Part shown: one piece after another, positions 38,947-47,658 of the stretch
Numbering within the stretch: the stretch's first letter is position 1
Layout of the letters: every line of letters begins with the position of its first letter
Assembly: GCF_900129885.1 (NCBI RefSeq)
Contig: NZ_FQXE01000019.1
Location: 1 to 64,000, forward strand
Origin: Pollutimonas bauzanensis
GTDB lineage: Bacteria > Pseudomonadota > Gammaproteobacteria > Burkholderiales > Burkholderiaceae_B
DNA: 64,000 nucleotides
Direction of reading: 5' to 3'
Translations under genes and position numbers: made by a program
Notes under the pieces: model-generated
The model's database searches: none
What the model was told of the DNA's origin: nothing
The model's input: the letters and a program-made list of their open reading frames with translations, nothing else

Positions 38947-40059
38947 CTACGCGGCCTGCGCGGATTTGCGGGGCGCTCTGACGCGCAGCTTGCGCCACAT
39001 CATGTACATCATGAGCGCGGCGAATATGGCGTGCACCAGCCATACCCCCAGCCCGAAGCCCAACAGGCCATTGCCTATCCAGCCGCGCGAAAGATTGATC
39101 AGGTTCATGTACAGCAGGCCCACCAGGCCCGCCATCAGGAGGTCGCCGGAACGGCCCAGGCGCGGGTTGACCGCGCCCAGCGGTATGGCCAGCAGGGCCA
39201 GGTTGAGCGCCGCCAGCGGCAAGGCTATGCGCCACATGATCTGCGACCGGGCGTCGTCGGTATTGTCGGCGAATAATTGCATCGTCGGCCTGGCCTTGAT
39301 TTGCCTTTCGGCCTGCTCGCGCACCGCGGCCACCGAACTGGCATCGCTCTTGCTTTCCAGGCGAAAGCCATAGCGGTCGAAATCCACCAGGCGGAAATCG
39401 GACTTGCCAGGCTTGAGGTCATAGCGGTGGCCATGGCTGAGCACCAGGAAGCGGTCGCCATTGGGCTCGTTCTGGATGCGGGCGCTTTCCGCGGTAATCA
39501 CGCTGAGCCATTCCGGGTCTATCACCCGCGCAATGACATTGCCCATTTCCTCGTCCGGCTCGGTCGGCTCCTCGGCGAAGAACACCCGCGCGCCCTCCTC
39601 GGTCTCGATGAACTGGCCGGCCGTCACCTTGGACAGGTCGGAGCGCTGCTCGTAGCGCTGGCGGTACTCGCTGATCTGGCGGTAGGCCCAGGGCGAGGCC
39701 ACCAGGGTGAGAATGGCGATCATCACCGCGACCGGCACGGCGCAGCGCAGCACCGGCCCGATCCAGTCCTTGAGCGACAGGCCGCTGGCGAACCACACCA
39801 CCATTTCCGATTCGCGAAAATTGCGCGTGATGGTCGTCAACACCGCAATGAATACCGAAACCGCCAGGATGACCGGCAGGGCCGTTATGCTGGAGAAGGT
39901 CGCCAGGCCGAAGACCACATCGGCCCCTATGGCGCCATTGGCCGCCTCGCCCAGCAGCCGGACCAGCAGGACACTGAGCCAGACGACGAGCAAGGTCGAG
40001 AACACGACACCGGCGTGGCTCAGGATTTCGGAGACTACAGAACGTTTGAATAGTGACAT
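38947..40059 (-). CDS. lptF: LPS export permease LptF
   Basis: Inner-membrane subunit of the LptB2FG ABC transporter that extracts lipopolysaccharide from the membrane. The 370 residues have three N-terminal helices (about 15-35, 55-75 and 100-122), a periplasmic jellyroll domain (about 130-265) and three C-terminal helices with AIPLGAVNPRLGRSGDL. It diverges from pepA as in many proteobacteria. The usual lptG partner would follow on the same strand, but the next gene is a convergent LysR regulator, so lptG must lie elsewhere. Confidence 0.93.
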   Translation of the reverse strand: MSLFKRSVVSEILSHAGVVFSTLLVVWLSVLLVRLLGEAANGAIGADVVFGLATFSSITALPVILAVSVFIAVLTTITRNFRESEMVVWFASGLSLKDWIGPVLRCAVPVAVMIAILTLVASPWAYRQISEYRQRYEQRSDLSKVTAGQFIETEEGARVFFAEEPTEPDEEMGNVIARVIDPEWLSVITAESARIQNEPNGDRFLVLSHGHRYDLKPGKSDFRLVDFDRYGFRLESKSDASSVAAVREQAERQIKARPTMQLFADNTDDARSQIMWRIALPLAALNLALLAIPLGAVNPRLGRSGDLLMAGLVGLLYMNLINLSRGWIGNGLLGFGLGVWLVHAIFAALMMYMMWRKLRVRAPRKSAQAA

Positions 40060-40114
40060 GAGAGAATATGCGGGATAATCGTCAGCATCCTATGGACACT
40101 TTCGGGAAATTCGA

Positions 40115-41617
40115 ATGGAATTTAGCACACAGACTACTGCTTCCTTGCATCAAATCAAAACCGCCGCTTTGGCGGTGGGCGTATTCGCTGACGGCATTCT
40201 TGGCCCGGCAGCCGACATTATCGACCATGCGAGCAATGGCGCCTTGCGGGAAGTCCTTAAATCGGAGTTCAAGGCCAAGCCCAATACGCATCTGGTGCTC
40301 AGAAACCTGCCCGGCGTGGCGGCCGCCCGCGTCATTCTGGTCGGCCTGGGCAAACAGGGCAGTTATAACGCCGCCGCGCACGCGGGCGCCGAACTGGTGT
40401 TTGCCAACTGCTGCGTCGCCGCCAGCCTTGCGGAAGGCGTATCGACGCTCGCGGCGCTGGACTGCGGCAATTCTACGCTGCGCGCGCGCAGCCGCGCCAC
40501 CGCCATGGCGGCCGGGCGCGCGATCTACCAATACAACGCCACCCTGGGCAAGCAGGACCGCGAGGCGGCCCCCAAGCTCAGGAAAATCGCCGTGTGGACG
40601 CCCCGCACCCAGGCCACCGAAGCGCAGGCCGGCCTGCGCGAAGGCCAGGCCATCGCCAATGGCATGAATCTTACGCGCATGCTGGGGGATCTGCCGCCGA
40701 ATATATGCACTCCTACTTACCTGGGCAATACGGCAAAGAAACTGGCCAAGGAATTCAAGAGCCTGAAGGCCGAAGTCCTGGACCGCAAGGAAATCGAAGC
40801 CCTGAAGATGGGTTCATTCCTGTCGGTGGCGCGGGGTTCCTATGAGCCGCCGGTTTTCATCGTCCTGAGGCACACGCCGGCGGGGCTCAAGCCGGCCGCC
40901 AAGAACCGCAAGGCGCCCATCGTCCTGGTCGGCAAGGGCATCACCTTTGACTCCGGCGGCATTTCCATCAAGCCGGCCGCCAATATGGATGAAATGAAAT
41001 ACGATATGTGCGGCGCGGGCAGCGTGCTGGGCACCCTGCGCGCCGTGGCCGAACTGGAGCTGGACCGCGAAGTCATAGGCCTGATTCCATCCTGCGAAAA
41101 TCTGCCCAGCGGGCGCGCCAACAAGCCGGGCGACGTCGTCACCAGCATGTCGGGCCAGACCATAGAGATCCTCAATACCGACGCCGAAGGCCGCCTGGTG
41201 CTGTGCGACGCCCTGACCTACGCCGAACGCTTCAAACCGGCCGCCGTCATCGACATCGCCACCCTCACCGGCGCCTGCGTCGTGGCACTGGGACACGTCA
41301 ACACCGGCCTGTTCAGCAAGGACGACGCCCTGGCCGACAGCCTGCTGCGGGCGGGCCGCGACACCAACGACAGCGCCTGGCGCATGCCGCTGGAAGACGC
41401 CTATCAGGAACAGCTGCGTTCGAACTTCGCCGACATGGCGAATATCGGCGGCCCGCCGGCGGGCTCGGTCACGGCGGCCTGCTTCCTGTCGCGCTTTGCC
41501 GGCAGCTATCCATGGGCCCACCTGGACATAGCCGGCACGGCGTGGCGCAGCGGCAAGGAAAAAGGCGCATCGGGCCGGCCGGTGCCATTATTGGTGCAGT
41601 ATCTGCTGCAAGCGTGA
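40115..41617 (+). CDS. pepA: Leucyl aminopeptidase (PepA, M17)
   Basis: Dinuclear zinc/manganese hexameric aminopeptidase of 500 residues; it removes N-terminal residues from peptides, and the E. coli form also binds DNA. Metal and catalytic residues lie in GKGITFDSGGISIKPAANM (273-291, Lys274 and Asp279) and NTDAEGRL (354-361, Asp356, Glu358, Arg360). Length is standard. Stop and the next start overlap (TGATG), coupling it to holC. It diverges from lptF with 55 bp between. Confidence 0.97.
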   Translation: MEFSTQTTASLHQIKTAALAVGVFADGILGPAADIIDHASNGALREVLKSEFKAKPNTHLVLRNLPGVAAARVILVGLGKQGSYNAAAHAGAELVFANCCVAASLAEGVSTLAALDCGNSTLRARSRATAMAAGRAIYQYNATLGKQDREAAPKLRKIAVWTPRTQATEAQAGLREGQAIANGMNLTRMLGDLPPNICTPTYLGNTAKKLAKEFKSLKAEVLDRKEIEALKMGSFLSVARGSYEPPVFIVLRHTPAGLKPAAKNRKAPIVLVGKGITFDSGGISIKPAANMDEMKYDMCGAGSVLGTLRAVAELELDREVIGLIPSCENLPSGRANKPGDVVTSMSGQTIEILNTDAEGRLVLCDALTYAERFKPAAVIDIATLTGACVVALGHVNTGLFSKDDALADSLLRAGRDTNDSAWRMPLEDAYQEQLRSNFADMANIGGPPAGSVTAACFLSRFAGSYPWAHLDIAGTAWRSGKEKGASGRPVPLLVQYLLQA

Positions 41618-42060
41618 TGGCCCGTATCGATTTCGCTTTCGGCGCGCCGGACCGCCTGCGCATGGCTTGCGAAGTCATACGCAAACATTACCTCGCCGGG
41701 CGCGGACTGGTGGTCTATACTCAGGACAAGCAGAAGCTGGCGCGCTTCGACCGGCTGCTGTGGGGCTTCGACGCCACCGCGTTCATACCCCATGTCCTGG
41801 CGGACGACCCGCTGGCCGGGCAAACCGCGGTGCTGCTCACCGCGGCGGACCCCATCCCGCCGGCCCCCAAAGATGGGGGGCTGGAGCCCTGGCTGGTCAA
41901 TCTCGACCTGAATTGCGCCCCGGGCGCGGAAAGGTTCGAACGGGTTCTTGAAATTGTCAGCAACCACGACGACGACAAGCAGGCGGCGCGCGAACGCTGG
42001 CGCCAGTACAAAGAGGGGGGCCACAGCCTGCACGCCCATGATGTCTCCGGCAGGGCCTGA
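41617..42060 (+). CDS. holC: DNA polymerase III subunit chi
   Basis: Clamp-loader accessory protein linking the polymerase to SSB. The 147 residues have the chi fold signatures ARIDFAFGAPDRLRMACEVI, LVVYTQDKQKLARFDRLLWG and TAFIPHV, and the C-terminal EIVSNHDDDKQAARERWRQY. Position after pepA is the conserved one. The valS gene that often follows is absent; a Bax1-I protein gene comes next after 114 bp. Confidence 0.92.
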   Translation: MARIDFAFGAPDRLRMACEVIRKHYLAGRGLVVYTQDKQKLARFDRLLWGFDATAFIPHVLADDPLAGQTAVLLTAADPIPPAPKDGGLEPWLVNLDLNCAPGAERFERVLEIVSNHDDDKQAARERWRQYKEGGHSLHAHDVSGRA

Positions 42061-42174
42061 TGCAAGCTCCCCCAAACAGCCGCTTGCAAATTCAGCTGAT
42101 TGTAAGTTAATCTAAGCCTTACCATGAAAGGGCGCATGCCCTCCAGGCAAGGCATACACACTAAAGGATTTACC

Positions 42175-42882
42175 ATGAGCGATTTCCGTCAACCCACTTT
42201 ACCTGACCGCGGCTATGCCACGGCCGCGTCCGAGGTCGTGCGCAACCGCGTCATGCGCAATACCTACTGGTTGCTAGCCCTGTCGCTGGTGCCTACGGTG
42301 CTGGGCGCGCTGGTCGGCCTGAACACCGGCATCAACCGGGTCATGGGCGCGAGCCCCGGCACCAGCGCCATCGTCTTCCTGATAGGCGCTTTCGGGCTCA
42401 TGTACCTGATAGAACGCAACAAGAACACCTCGCTGGGCGTCGGCCTGCTGCTGGCCTTCACCTTCTTCATGGGCATCATGCTGTCGCGCCTGCTGGGCCA
42501 CGTGCTGGGCCTGGGCAACGGCTCGCAGCTCATCATGCTGGCTTTCGGCGGCACCGCGGCGGTGTTCGGCACCATGGCCACCATCGCCACCACCACCAAG
42601 CGCGATTTCTCGAATCTGCAGAAATTCCTGTTGATCGGCGTGGTCATCCTGATCGTGGCGTCGATCGCCAATATCTTCCTGCAGTTGCCGGCCCTGATGC
42701 TGACCATCTCGGTGATGGCCATCGCGATCTTCTCGGCCTTGCTGCTGGTGGACCTGCAGCGCGTCATCAATGGCGGCGAGACCAACTACGTATCGGCCAC
42801 CCTGGCCATTTACCTGGACGTCTACAATATTTTCGCCAATCTGCTGATGCTGCTGGGCATCTTCGGCGGCAACCGCGAATAA
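42175..42882 (+). CDS. Bax inhibitor-1/YccA family membrane protein
   Basis: 235-residue inner-membrane protein with seven predicted helices, beginning after an N-terminal cytoplasmic stretch of about 28 residues. VRNRVMRNTYWLLALSLVPT, TSLGVGLLLAFTFFMGIMLS and the C-terminal ALLLVDLQRVINGGETNYVS (the Asp pair region) identify the Bax1-I (UPF0005) family. Bacterial members bind FtsH (YccA) or act as pH-gated calcium leaks (BsYetJ). AAAGGA precedes the ATG. It is followed by a terminator shared with rarD. Confidence 0.9.
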   Translation: MSDFRQPTLPDRGYATAASEVVRNRVMRNTYWLLALSLVPTVLGALVGLNTGINRVMGASPGTSAIVFLIGAFGLMYLIERNKNTSLGVGLLLAFTFFMGIMLSRLLGHVLGLGNGSQLIMLAFGGTAAVFGTMATIATTTKRDFSNLQKFLLIGVVILIVASIANIFLQLPALMLTISVMAIAIFSALLLVDLQRVINGGETNYVSATLAIYLDVYNIFANLLMLLGIFGGNRE

Positions 42883-42915
42883 GCCGGCCGCCCGCGCCTG
42901 GCGGCGCGGCGCGGG

Positions 42916-42950
42916 ACCCGGCCGGGCTCACGCCCGGGCCGGGTTTTTTT
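42916..42950 (+). terminator. Terminator after the Bax1-I gene
   Basis: acccggcc (42916-42923) pairs with ggccgggt (42937-42944), the stem continues inward with GGGC/GCCC and one bulged base, and seven T residues follow. It overlaps the 3' end of the convergent rarD. Confidence 0.85.
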
Positions 42951-43836
42951 CATTCCGGCCGTCCTTGCGCCACTCAAGCAGCCCCTCGCCCGCCATCAGC
43001 AGAATCGCCATCCATATCGGGATATAAGTGAACCAGGCGAGCGCCGGCATGCTTTCGTCCAGGAAAAGAAGCGCCACCCAGAATAAAAGCACGGGCTCGA
43101 CGTAGCCGAGTATGCCGAAAAGCCCGAGGGGCAGCATGCGGCTGGCTGAAATATAGGAAATGAGCGCGACCGAGCTGATCAGGCCCAGCAAAGGAACCAG
43201 CCCGAACAGGGCCGGGTGGCGCATGAACTGTTGCGGCACGCTCATGTCCTGGCCGTGCAGCAAGAGCAGGGCAAGCGGCAGCATGAAGCACATGTCGAAC
43301 CAGAGGGTCGCAAGAGTGCCCATGCGCAGCATGCGGCGCAACATGAAATAAGGCGGATAGCCCAGCATCACCAGCGCGGTCACCCAGGAAAATGAATCGG
43401 CGCGCCATACTTCATGCGCCACGCCGGCGGCGGCGATCAGCACCGCCAGGGTCTGCGCGCGGGTCAGGCGCTCATGGTAGAAAACGCGGCCGACCACCAC
43501 CATGACCAGCGGCAGCAGAAAATAGCCCAGAGACACATCGAGCGCCCGCTGATGCAGGGGCGCCCATACGAATACCAGCAATTGCGCCCCGATCAAGCCG
43601 GCGCTGAGCGGCAAGAGCAGCCACAGCCTGGGCTCGCGGCGCAAACGGCCCGCGGTAAGGCGGATCTCGCCCCAGCCCCGCGCCCGCGAAATCAGCAGCG
43701 CCAGGGCCGGCAGGCCGAGCACTATGCGCCAGGCGAAAATCGCCGCGCCGCTAAGGGGATGCAAGACCGTGGTGTAGTAGTAAAGCGCGGCGAACAGAAC
43801 GGACGAGAAGACCGAAAGCGCTATGCCCTGCTTCAT
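42928..43836 (-). CDS. rarD: RarD-type EamA transporter
   Basis: 302-residue ten-helix DMT carrier of the RarD (chloramphenicol-sensitive protein) subfamily. KQGIALSVFSSVLFAALYYY at the start, VFVWAPLHQRALDVSLGYFL in the first repeat and FGILGYVEPVLLFWVALLFL in the second are characteristic. The substrate is unknown. The ATG at 43836 overlaps the PIN-gene stop (ATGA), which supports this start over the one three codons earlier. It is the last gene of the long minus-strand block. Confidence 0.87.
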   Translation of the reverse strand: MKQGIALSVFSSVLFAALYYYTTVLHPLSGAAIFAWRIVLGLPALALLISRARGWGEIRLTAGRLRREPRLWLLLPLSAGLIGAQLLVFVWAPLHQRALDVSLGYFLLPLVMVVVGRVFYHERLTRAQTLAVLIAAAGVAHEVWRADSFSWVTALVMLGYPPYFMLRRMLRMGTLATLWFDMCFMLPLALLLLHGQDMSVPQQFMRHPALFGLVPLLGLISSVALISYISASRMLPLGLFGILGYVEPVLLFWVALLFLDESMPALAWFTYIPIWMAILLMAGEGLLEWRKDGRNEKNPARA

Positions 43837-44423
43837 GGGCGGCACGGGTAAAGCCTGTTCAGGCGGAACAGGCGCTCGCGCTTGAGGATGACGTCGAGGG
43901 CCTCCAGTTCCTTGCCGGGCGCGCGCGCATAGTCCGGGATTTCGTCAAAGACGCTCGCCGCCAGCAAGGGGTATTGCCGCCAGCAGCACACCAGCAGCTC
44001 ATCCGGATCGAATAGCGCCAGCCCGTAGCCGCGCAGCTCGGTGCGATTGAAGTCCTTGATGTTGCGCGTGACGATGCCGGCGCTGACGCCCGCGCTGCCG
44101 CGGGCCTTGGCCGCCCGGGCGGCGGCGATCACGTGCCAGTCTTTCGGGTCGCTGCGGCGCAGGCCGGCCTTGAAGGCGCCGATGTCGCCCTGGTCGGCCT
44201 CGGGAAAATCGGCCTGCAGCGCCAGCCATTGCGCCTCGATGTCGCCGGCGGGCACGCCCCACAGGCGCGCCGCATTGCGCCGCCACTCGTCTCCGATCAC
44301 GCCGCTCCAGGCCGGCTGGAAGCAGGCATGCCCGGCCAGGCGCAGCAGCAAGCGGCGCAGGACATTCGAAATCAGCACGCAGGTGTCGATGACCAGCACT
44401 TGAGGAAGAACGGGGTTTTCCAT
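43833..44423 (-). CDS. PIN-domain protein, putative ribonuclease
   Basis: 196-residue protein with a PIN nuclease fold: Asp13 in LVIDTCVLISN, Glu46, Asp95 in SDPKDWHVIAAA and Asn121/Asp124 in TRNIKDFN form the expected acidic metal site. Such proteins are often VapC toxins, but no antitoxin gene precedes it; recO ends 6 bp upstream and rarD overlaps downstream. Residues about 145-196 are an extra C-terminal segment. It may be a housekeeping nuclease or a solitary toxin-like gene. Family call is sound; the role is open. Confidence 0.75.
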   Translation of the reverse strand: MENPVLPQVLVIDTCVLISNVLRRLLLRLAGHACFQPAWSGVIGDEWRRNAARLWGVPAGDIEAQWLALQADFPEADQGDIGAFKAGLRRSDPKDWHVIAAARAAKARGSAGVSAGIVTRNIKDFNRTELRGYGLALFDPDELLVCCWRQYPLLAASVFDEIPDYARAPGKELEALDVILKRERLFRLNRLYPCRP

Positions 44424-44429
44424 GTCAGT

Positions 44430-45107
44430 TCAATAGCGCTGCAATTCCATCAATACCTTGCGGGTCAGCAAGGGGCGGCCCAATTGTTCATTGAGCCTTT
44501 CCCGCAGCGACAGGCGCAAGCCGGGTTCGAGCCTGGGGTCGGCGAAATCGGGCGGGTCCTCTTCCAGGCCATAGCCGGTTTCGTTGAGCAGCACCCATTC
44601 GAAGCGCCGCAAGGCGCTGGCGGCCGACCCCGGAGTCAGACCGCCGGCGCCTTGCGGCGCCTGGACGGGCGCCGCCGCGCCCTCTGCGCCCGCGGCGGCA
44701 TCCTCCGGCCTGCCCCCGGGAAAGGCGACGGCCAACTGCCGCAAGGCGGCATCGTAGGCGTCGTAAAGCACGGGGTGCGGATCTTCGCGCGGCAATAAGC
44801 GCAGCAACAATTCGTTCATGTACCAGGCCGACATGAGCGCCCGGCCATGCAGCGGCCGGATACCGGCGCATTCAGCGCGCGTCAGAGTCTTGACTTCGCC
44901 CGCCCCGCTCCAGGCCAGCCCCAGGGGCTGGAAGGCGGTAAGCACCGGGCGCAAGGCCGAATAGGGGCGCTTGGCCCCCTTGGCCACCAGGGCCACGTTA
45001 CCGTAGGGCCGTGTGAACACCTGGATGATCAGCGAGGTTTCCCGCCAGGCGGCCGAATGCAACAGATAGCCGACCGCATCCTGAACGCGTTGCGTCCGTC
45101 TACTCAT
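44430..45107 (-). CDS. recO: DNA repair protein RecO
   Basis: Recombination mediator that loads RecA on SSB-coated DNA with RecR. The 225 residues have the N-terminal OB-fold (AVGYLLHSAAWRETSLIIQV and KGAKRPYSALRPVLTAFQPL), a helical middle with YMNELLLRLLPREDPHP, and a Gly/Ala-rich insert near 125-145. The ATG overlaps the era stop by 8 bases. It is in the conserved rnc-era-recO order. Confidence 0.93.
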   Translation of the reverse strand: MSRRTQRVQDAVGYLLHSAAWRETSLIIQVFTRPYGNVALVAKGAKRPYSALRPVLTAFQPLGLAWSGAGEVKTLTRAECAGIRPLHGRALMSAWYMNELLLRLLPREDPHPVLYDAYDAALRQLAVAFPGGRPEDAAAGAEGAAAPVQAPQGAGGLTPGSAASALRRFEWVLLNETGYGLEEDPPDFADPRLEPGLRLSLRERLNEQLGRPLLTRKVLMELQRY

Positions 45108-45990
45108 ATCCTAATTCGCGCAGGGTGCTCTCGCGGTCGGACCACCCCTTGCGGACCTTGATGTAGACCTCCAGGTGCACGGTCTTGTCCAGCAGCTTCA
45201 CCATGTCCTGGCGCGCTTCGGTCGCCATGCGCTTCATGTGCGCGCCGCCGGCGCCCAGCAGGATGGGGCGGTGGGTGTCGCGCTCGACCACGATGCAGGC
45301 GGCCACACGGACACCGGCATCGTTCTCTTCCCATTCCTCGATGACGACCGTGCAGCCGTAAGGAAGCTCATCGCCCACCAGGCGGAAAATCTTCTCGCGT
45401 ATCAGTTCGGCGACGATGAAGCGCATGGGGCGGTCGGTAAGGGTATCGGCCTCGAACATGGGCTCGCCCTCGGGCAGGCGCTCGGTGATCTCGGCAAGCA
45501 GGTTGTCCAGCTGCACTCCGCGCAGGGCGCTGACCGGCACCACGGCGGAATACGGATGCTGGGCCATGATCTTGTTGACGTAGGAAAACATTTCGTTCTT
45601 GCTTTTCAGCGCGTCGATCTTGTTGACCACCAGTATGGTCTTTTGCCCGGATTTGGGCAGCAAAGGCAATAGCTGCGCATCGCCCGACGACCACTTGCCC
45701 GCCTCGACCACATGGACGATCACATCGACATCGGCCAGCGCCTGGGTCACCACGCGATTCATCATGCGGTTCATGGTGCCGCCATGGCGGGTCTGGAAGC
45801 CCGGGGTGTCGACGAACACGAACTGCTCGTGTTCGCGCGTCAGCACGCCGTTTATGCGGTGGCGCGTGGTCTGCGCCTTGCGCGAGACAATCGAGATCTT
45901 GCTGCCTATCAGGGCATTGGCGAGCGTGGACTTGCCGACATTGGGGCGGCCTACGATAGCCACGAAACCGCAACGGAAGGGATGGGTCAT
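45100..45990 (-). CDS. era: GTPase Era
   Basis: Ribosome-assembly GTPase binding 16S rRNA 3' end. The 296 residues show G1 GRPNVGKST (14-22), G3 DTPGF, G4 NKID and G5 SAL, followed by a KH domain with [19 protein letters not shown] (inferred RNA-binding GxxG-like turn) and [15 protein letters not shown]-type ending. The start overlaps the rnc stop (ATGA). Length is standard. Confidence 0.97.
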   Translation of the reverse strand: MTHPFRCGFVAIVGRPNVGKSTLANALIGSKISIVSRKAQTTRHRINGVLTREHEQFVFVDTPGFQTRHGGTMNRMMNRVVTQALADVDVIVHVVEAGKWSSGDAQLLPLLPKSGQKTILVVNKIDALKSKNEMFSYVNKIMAQHPYSAVVPVSALRGVQLDNLLAEITERLPEGEPMFEADTLTDRPMRFIVAELIREKIFRLVGDELPYGCTVVIEEWEENDAGVRVAACIVVERDTHRPILLGAGGAHMKRMATEARQDMVKLLDKTVHLEVYIKVRKGWSDRESTLRELGYE

Positions 45991-46745
45991 TTGTTCTCCT
46001 GGGACACTGCCACAGGCAATGACAACTGTGTTGATTTACGGGCGCGCGCCGTGCGCGACCCCTTGGCCGGGGTCAGGGCATATATGGCCGCGATGGCAAG
46101 CTCGGCGGCGGACTGCTCGGCCGCGCGGCGGCTGGCGCCCGGCGCGCTGACCCTGATTTCCAGCTTGGGAATCTGGCACTCGACTTCGAACAGCTGGTTG
46201 TGCGCCGCGCCATGCGTGGCCACCACCGTGTAGGCGGGCAAATCCAGTTTGCGCGCCTGCAATAATTCCTGGAGCAGGGTTTTGGGGTCCTTGCCCAGGG
46301 TTTTGGGGTCCACATGGACCAATATGGCCTCGTACTGGCGGGCGATCACCTTCTGCGCCGCGTCGAAGCCGCCGTCCAGAAAGACCGCGCCCAGGACCGC
46401 TTCTAGAGCGTCCGCCAGAATGGACGGACGCCGGAAGCCGCCGCTTTTGAGCTCGCCCTCGCCCAACCTGAGATATTGCGACAGCGTCAGCCTGCTCGCG
46501 ATATCGGCCAGCGACGACTGCTTGACCAGATTGGCGCGCAGGCGCGACAGATCGCCTTCGTCTATCCTGGGGAAGCGCTTGAACAGCAAGGCGGCCACCA
46601 CGAAATTGAGCACCGAATCACCCAGGAACTCCAGGCGCTCGTTGTGATGAGCGCTGTGGCTGCGATGCGTAAGCGCCTGATCCAGCAGGGTCGCATCGAC
46701 GAAGTGGTAATCCAGAGCCTGTTCCAGGGTAGCGACACTTGCCAT
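45987..46745 (-). CDS. rnc: Ribonuclease III
   Basis: Double-strand-specific endoribonuclease for rRNA processing. The 252 residues contain [11 protein letters not shown] (36-46; catalytic Glu39 and Asp43), [15 protein letters not shown], then a double-stranded-RNA-binding domain (about 152-222) and a Lys/Arg/Ser tail. The ATG at 46745 shares a base with the lepB stop (TGATG). The longer frame of 315 codons overlaps lepB and is rejected. Confidence 0.97.
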   Translation of the reverse strand: MASVATLEQALDYHFVDATLLDQALTHRSHSAHHNERLEFLGDSVLNFVVAALLFKRFPRIDEGDLSRLRANLVKQSSLADIASRLTLSQYLRLGEGELKSGGFRRPSILADALEAVLGAVFLDGGFDAAQKVIARQYEAILVHVDPKTLGKDPKTLLQELLQARKLDLPAYTVVATHGAAHNQLFEVECQIPKLEIRVSAPGASRRAAEQSAAELAIAAIYALTPAKGSRTARARKSTQLSLPVAVSQENK

Positions 46746-47641
46746 CAGTGAAACCGGCCTATGCGGCTGGGCTCGTTGAAATTCATCCAGATGAAGAAGG
46801 CGCGGCCGACGATGTATTGGTCGGGCACGAACCCCCAGTAGCGGCTGTCCAGGCTGTTGTCGCGATTGTCGCCCATCATGAAGTAGTGGCCGGCGGGCAC
46901 CGTGCAGCGCACGCCGTTGCCCAGGTATTCGCAATTGCTCCGGAACGGATAGTCGGAAATCGCCATATAGTCTTGCCCCGCCTGCTTGTTGAGCAGGATA
47001 TTGTGCTGGACCGGCCCGAGCTGCTCAGTATAGCGCCCCACATAGGCCGAGCGGTCCGGCTCGAAAAAGTCGCCATCGCGCACATGGGAGACTTCCTGGC
47101 CGTTGATGGACAATACCTTGTTCTGGTACAGGACCACGTCCCCCGGCAGGCCCACGACGCGCTTGATATAGTCTACGCTGGGGTCGACGGGATAGCGGAA
47201 AACCATGACGTCGCCGCGGCTCGGGGCGCCGATATCGATCACTTTCTTGTCGATGACGGGCAGACGCACGCCATACTGGAATTTGTTCACCAGGATCAGG
47301 TCGCCGTCCTGCAGCGTCGGCAGCATGGAGCCCGAAGGAATGCGGAAGGGTTCCACCACGAAGGCGCGCAAGGCGAACACGAACAGGATGACGGGAAAAA
47401 AGCTGACGCAGTATTCCACCCACCACGGGGCGCGATTGGCCTTGTCGTAGGCTTCCTGGCGGATGCGCGCGGCTTCGTCGCGCTCCAGCCCCGCCACGGC
47501 GGGCGCCGTGGCCGCCATGGCCGCCACCGCCCCGGCGCGCCGCCGCGCGCGCAGAAGAAAAAAGTCCAGGCACCAGACGAATCCGGTCAAAACCAGCAGC
47601 AAAAACAAGACCAGTGCAAAATCCCAGCTCATACCAGACAT
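46745..47641 (-). CDS. lepB: Signal peptidase I
   Basis: Inner-membrane serine protease that removes signal peptides. The 298 residues have two N-terminal helices (about 8-30 and 76-96), the nucleophile Ser105 in PSGSMLPTL and the general base Lys160 in [11 protein letters not shown], and the C-terminal [15 protein letters not shown]. It is between lepA and rnc as in most proteobacteria. Only 17 bp separate it from lepA. Confidence 0.97.
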   Translation of the reverse strand: MSGMSWDFALVLFLLLVLTGFVWCLDFFLLRARRRAGAVAAMAATAPAVAGLERDEAARIRQEAYDKANRAPWWVEYCVSFFPVILFVFALRAFVVEPFRIPSGSMLPTLQDGDLILVNKFQYGVRLPVIDKKVIDIGAPSRGDVMVFRYPVDPSVDYIKRVVGLPGDVVLYQNKVLSINGQEVSHVRDGDFFEPDRSAYVGRYTEQLGPVQHNILLNKQAGQDYMAISDYPFRSNCEYLGNGVRCTVPAGHYFMMGDNRDNSLDSRYWGFVPDQYIVGRAFFIWMNFNEPSRIGRFH

Positions 47642-47658
47642 ATCCTGTTGTTTTTCAT

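Noticed and set aside
43833-44423. VapBC toxin-antitoxin module
   Set aside because: Only the PIN protein is present; no small DNA-binding antitoxin precedes or follows it.
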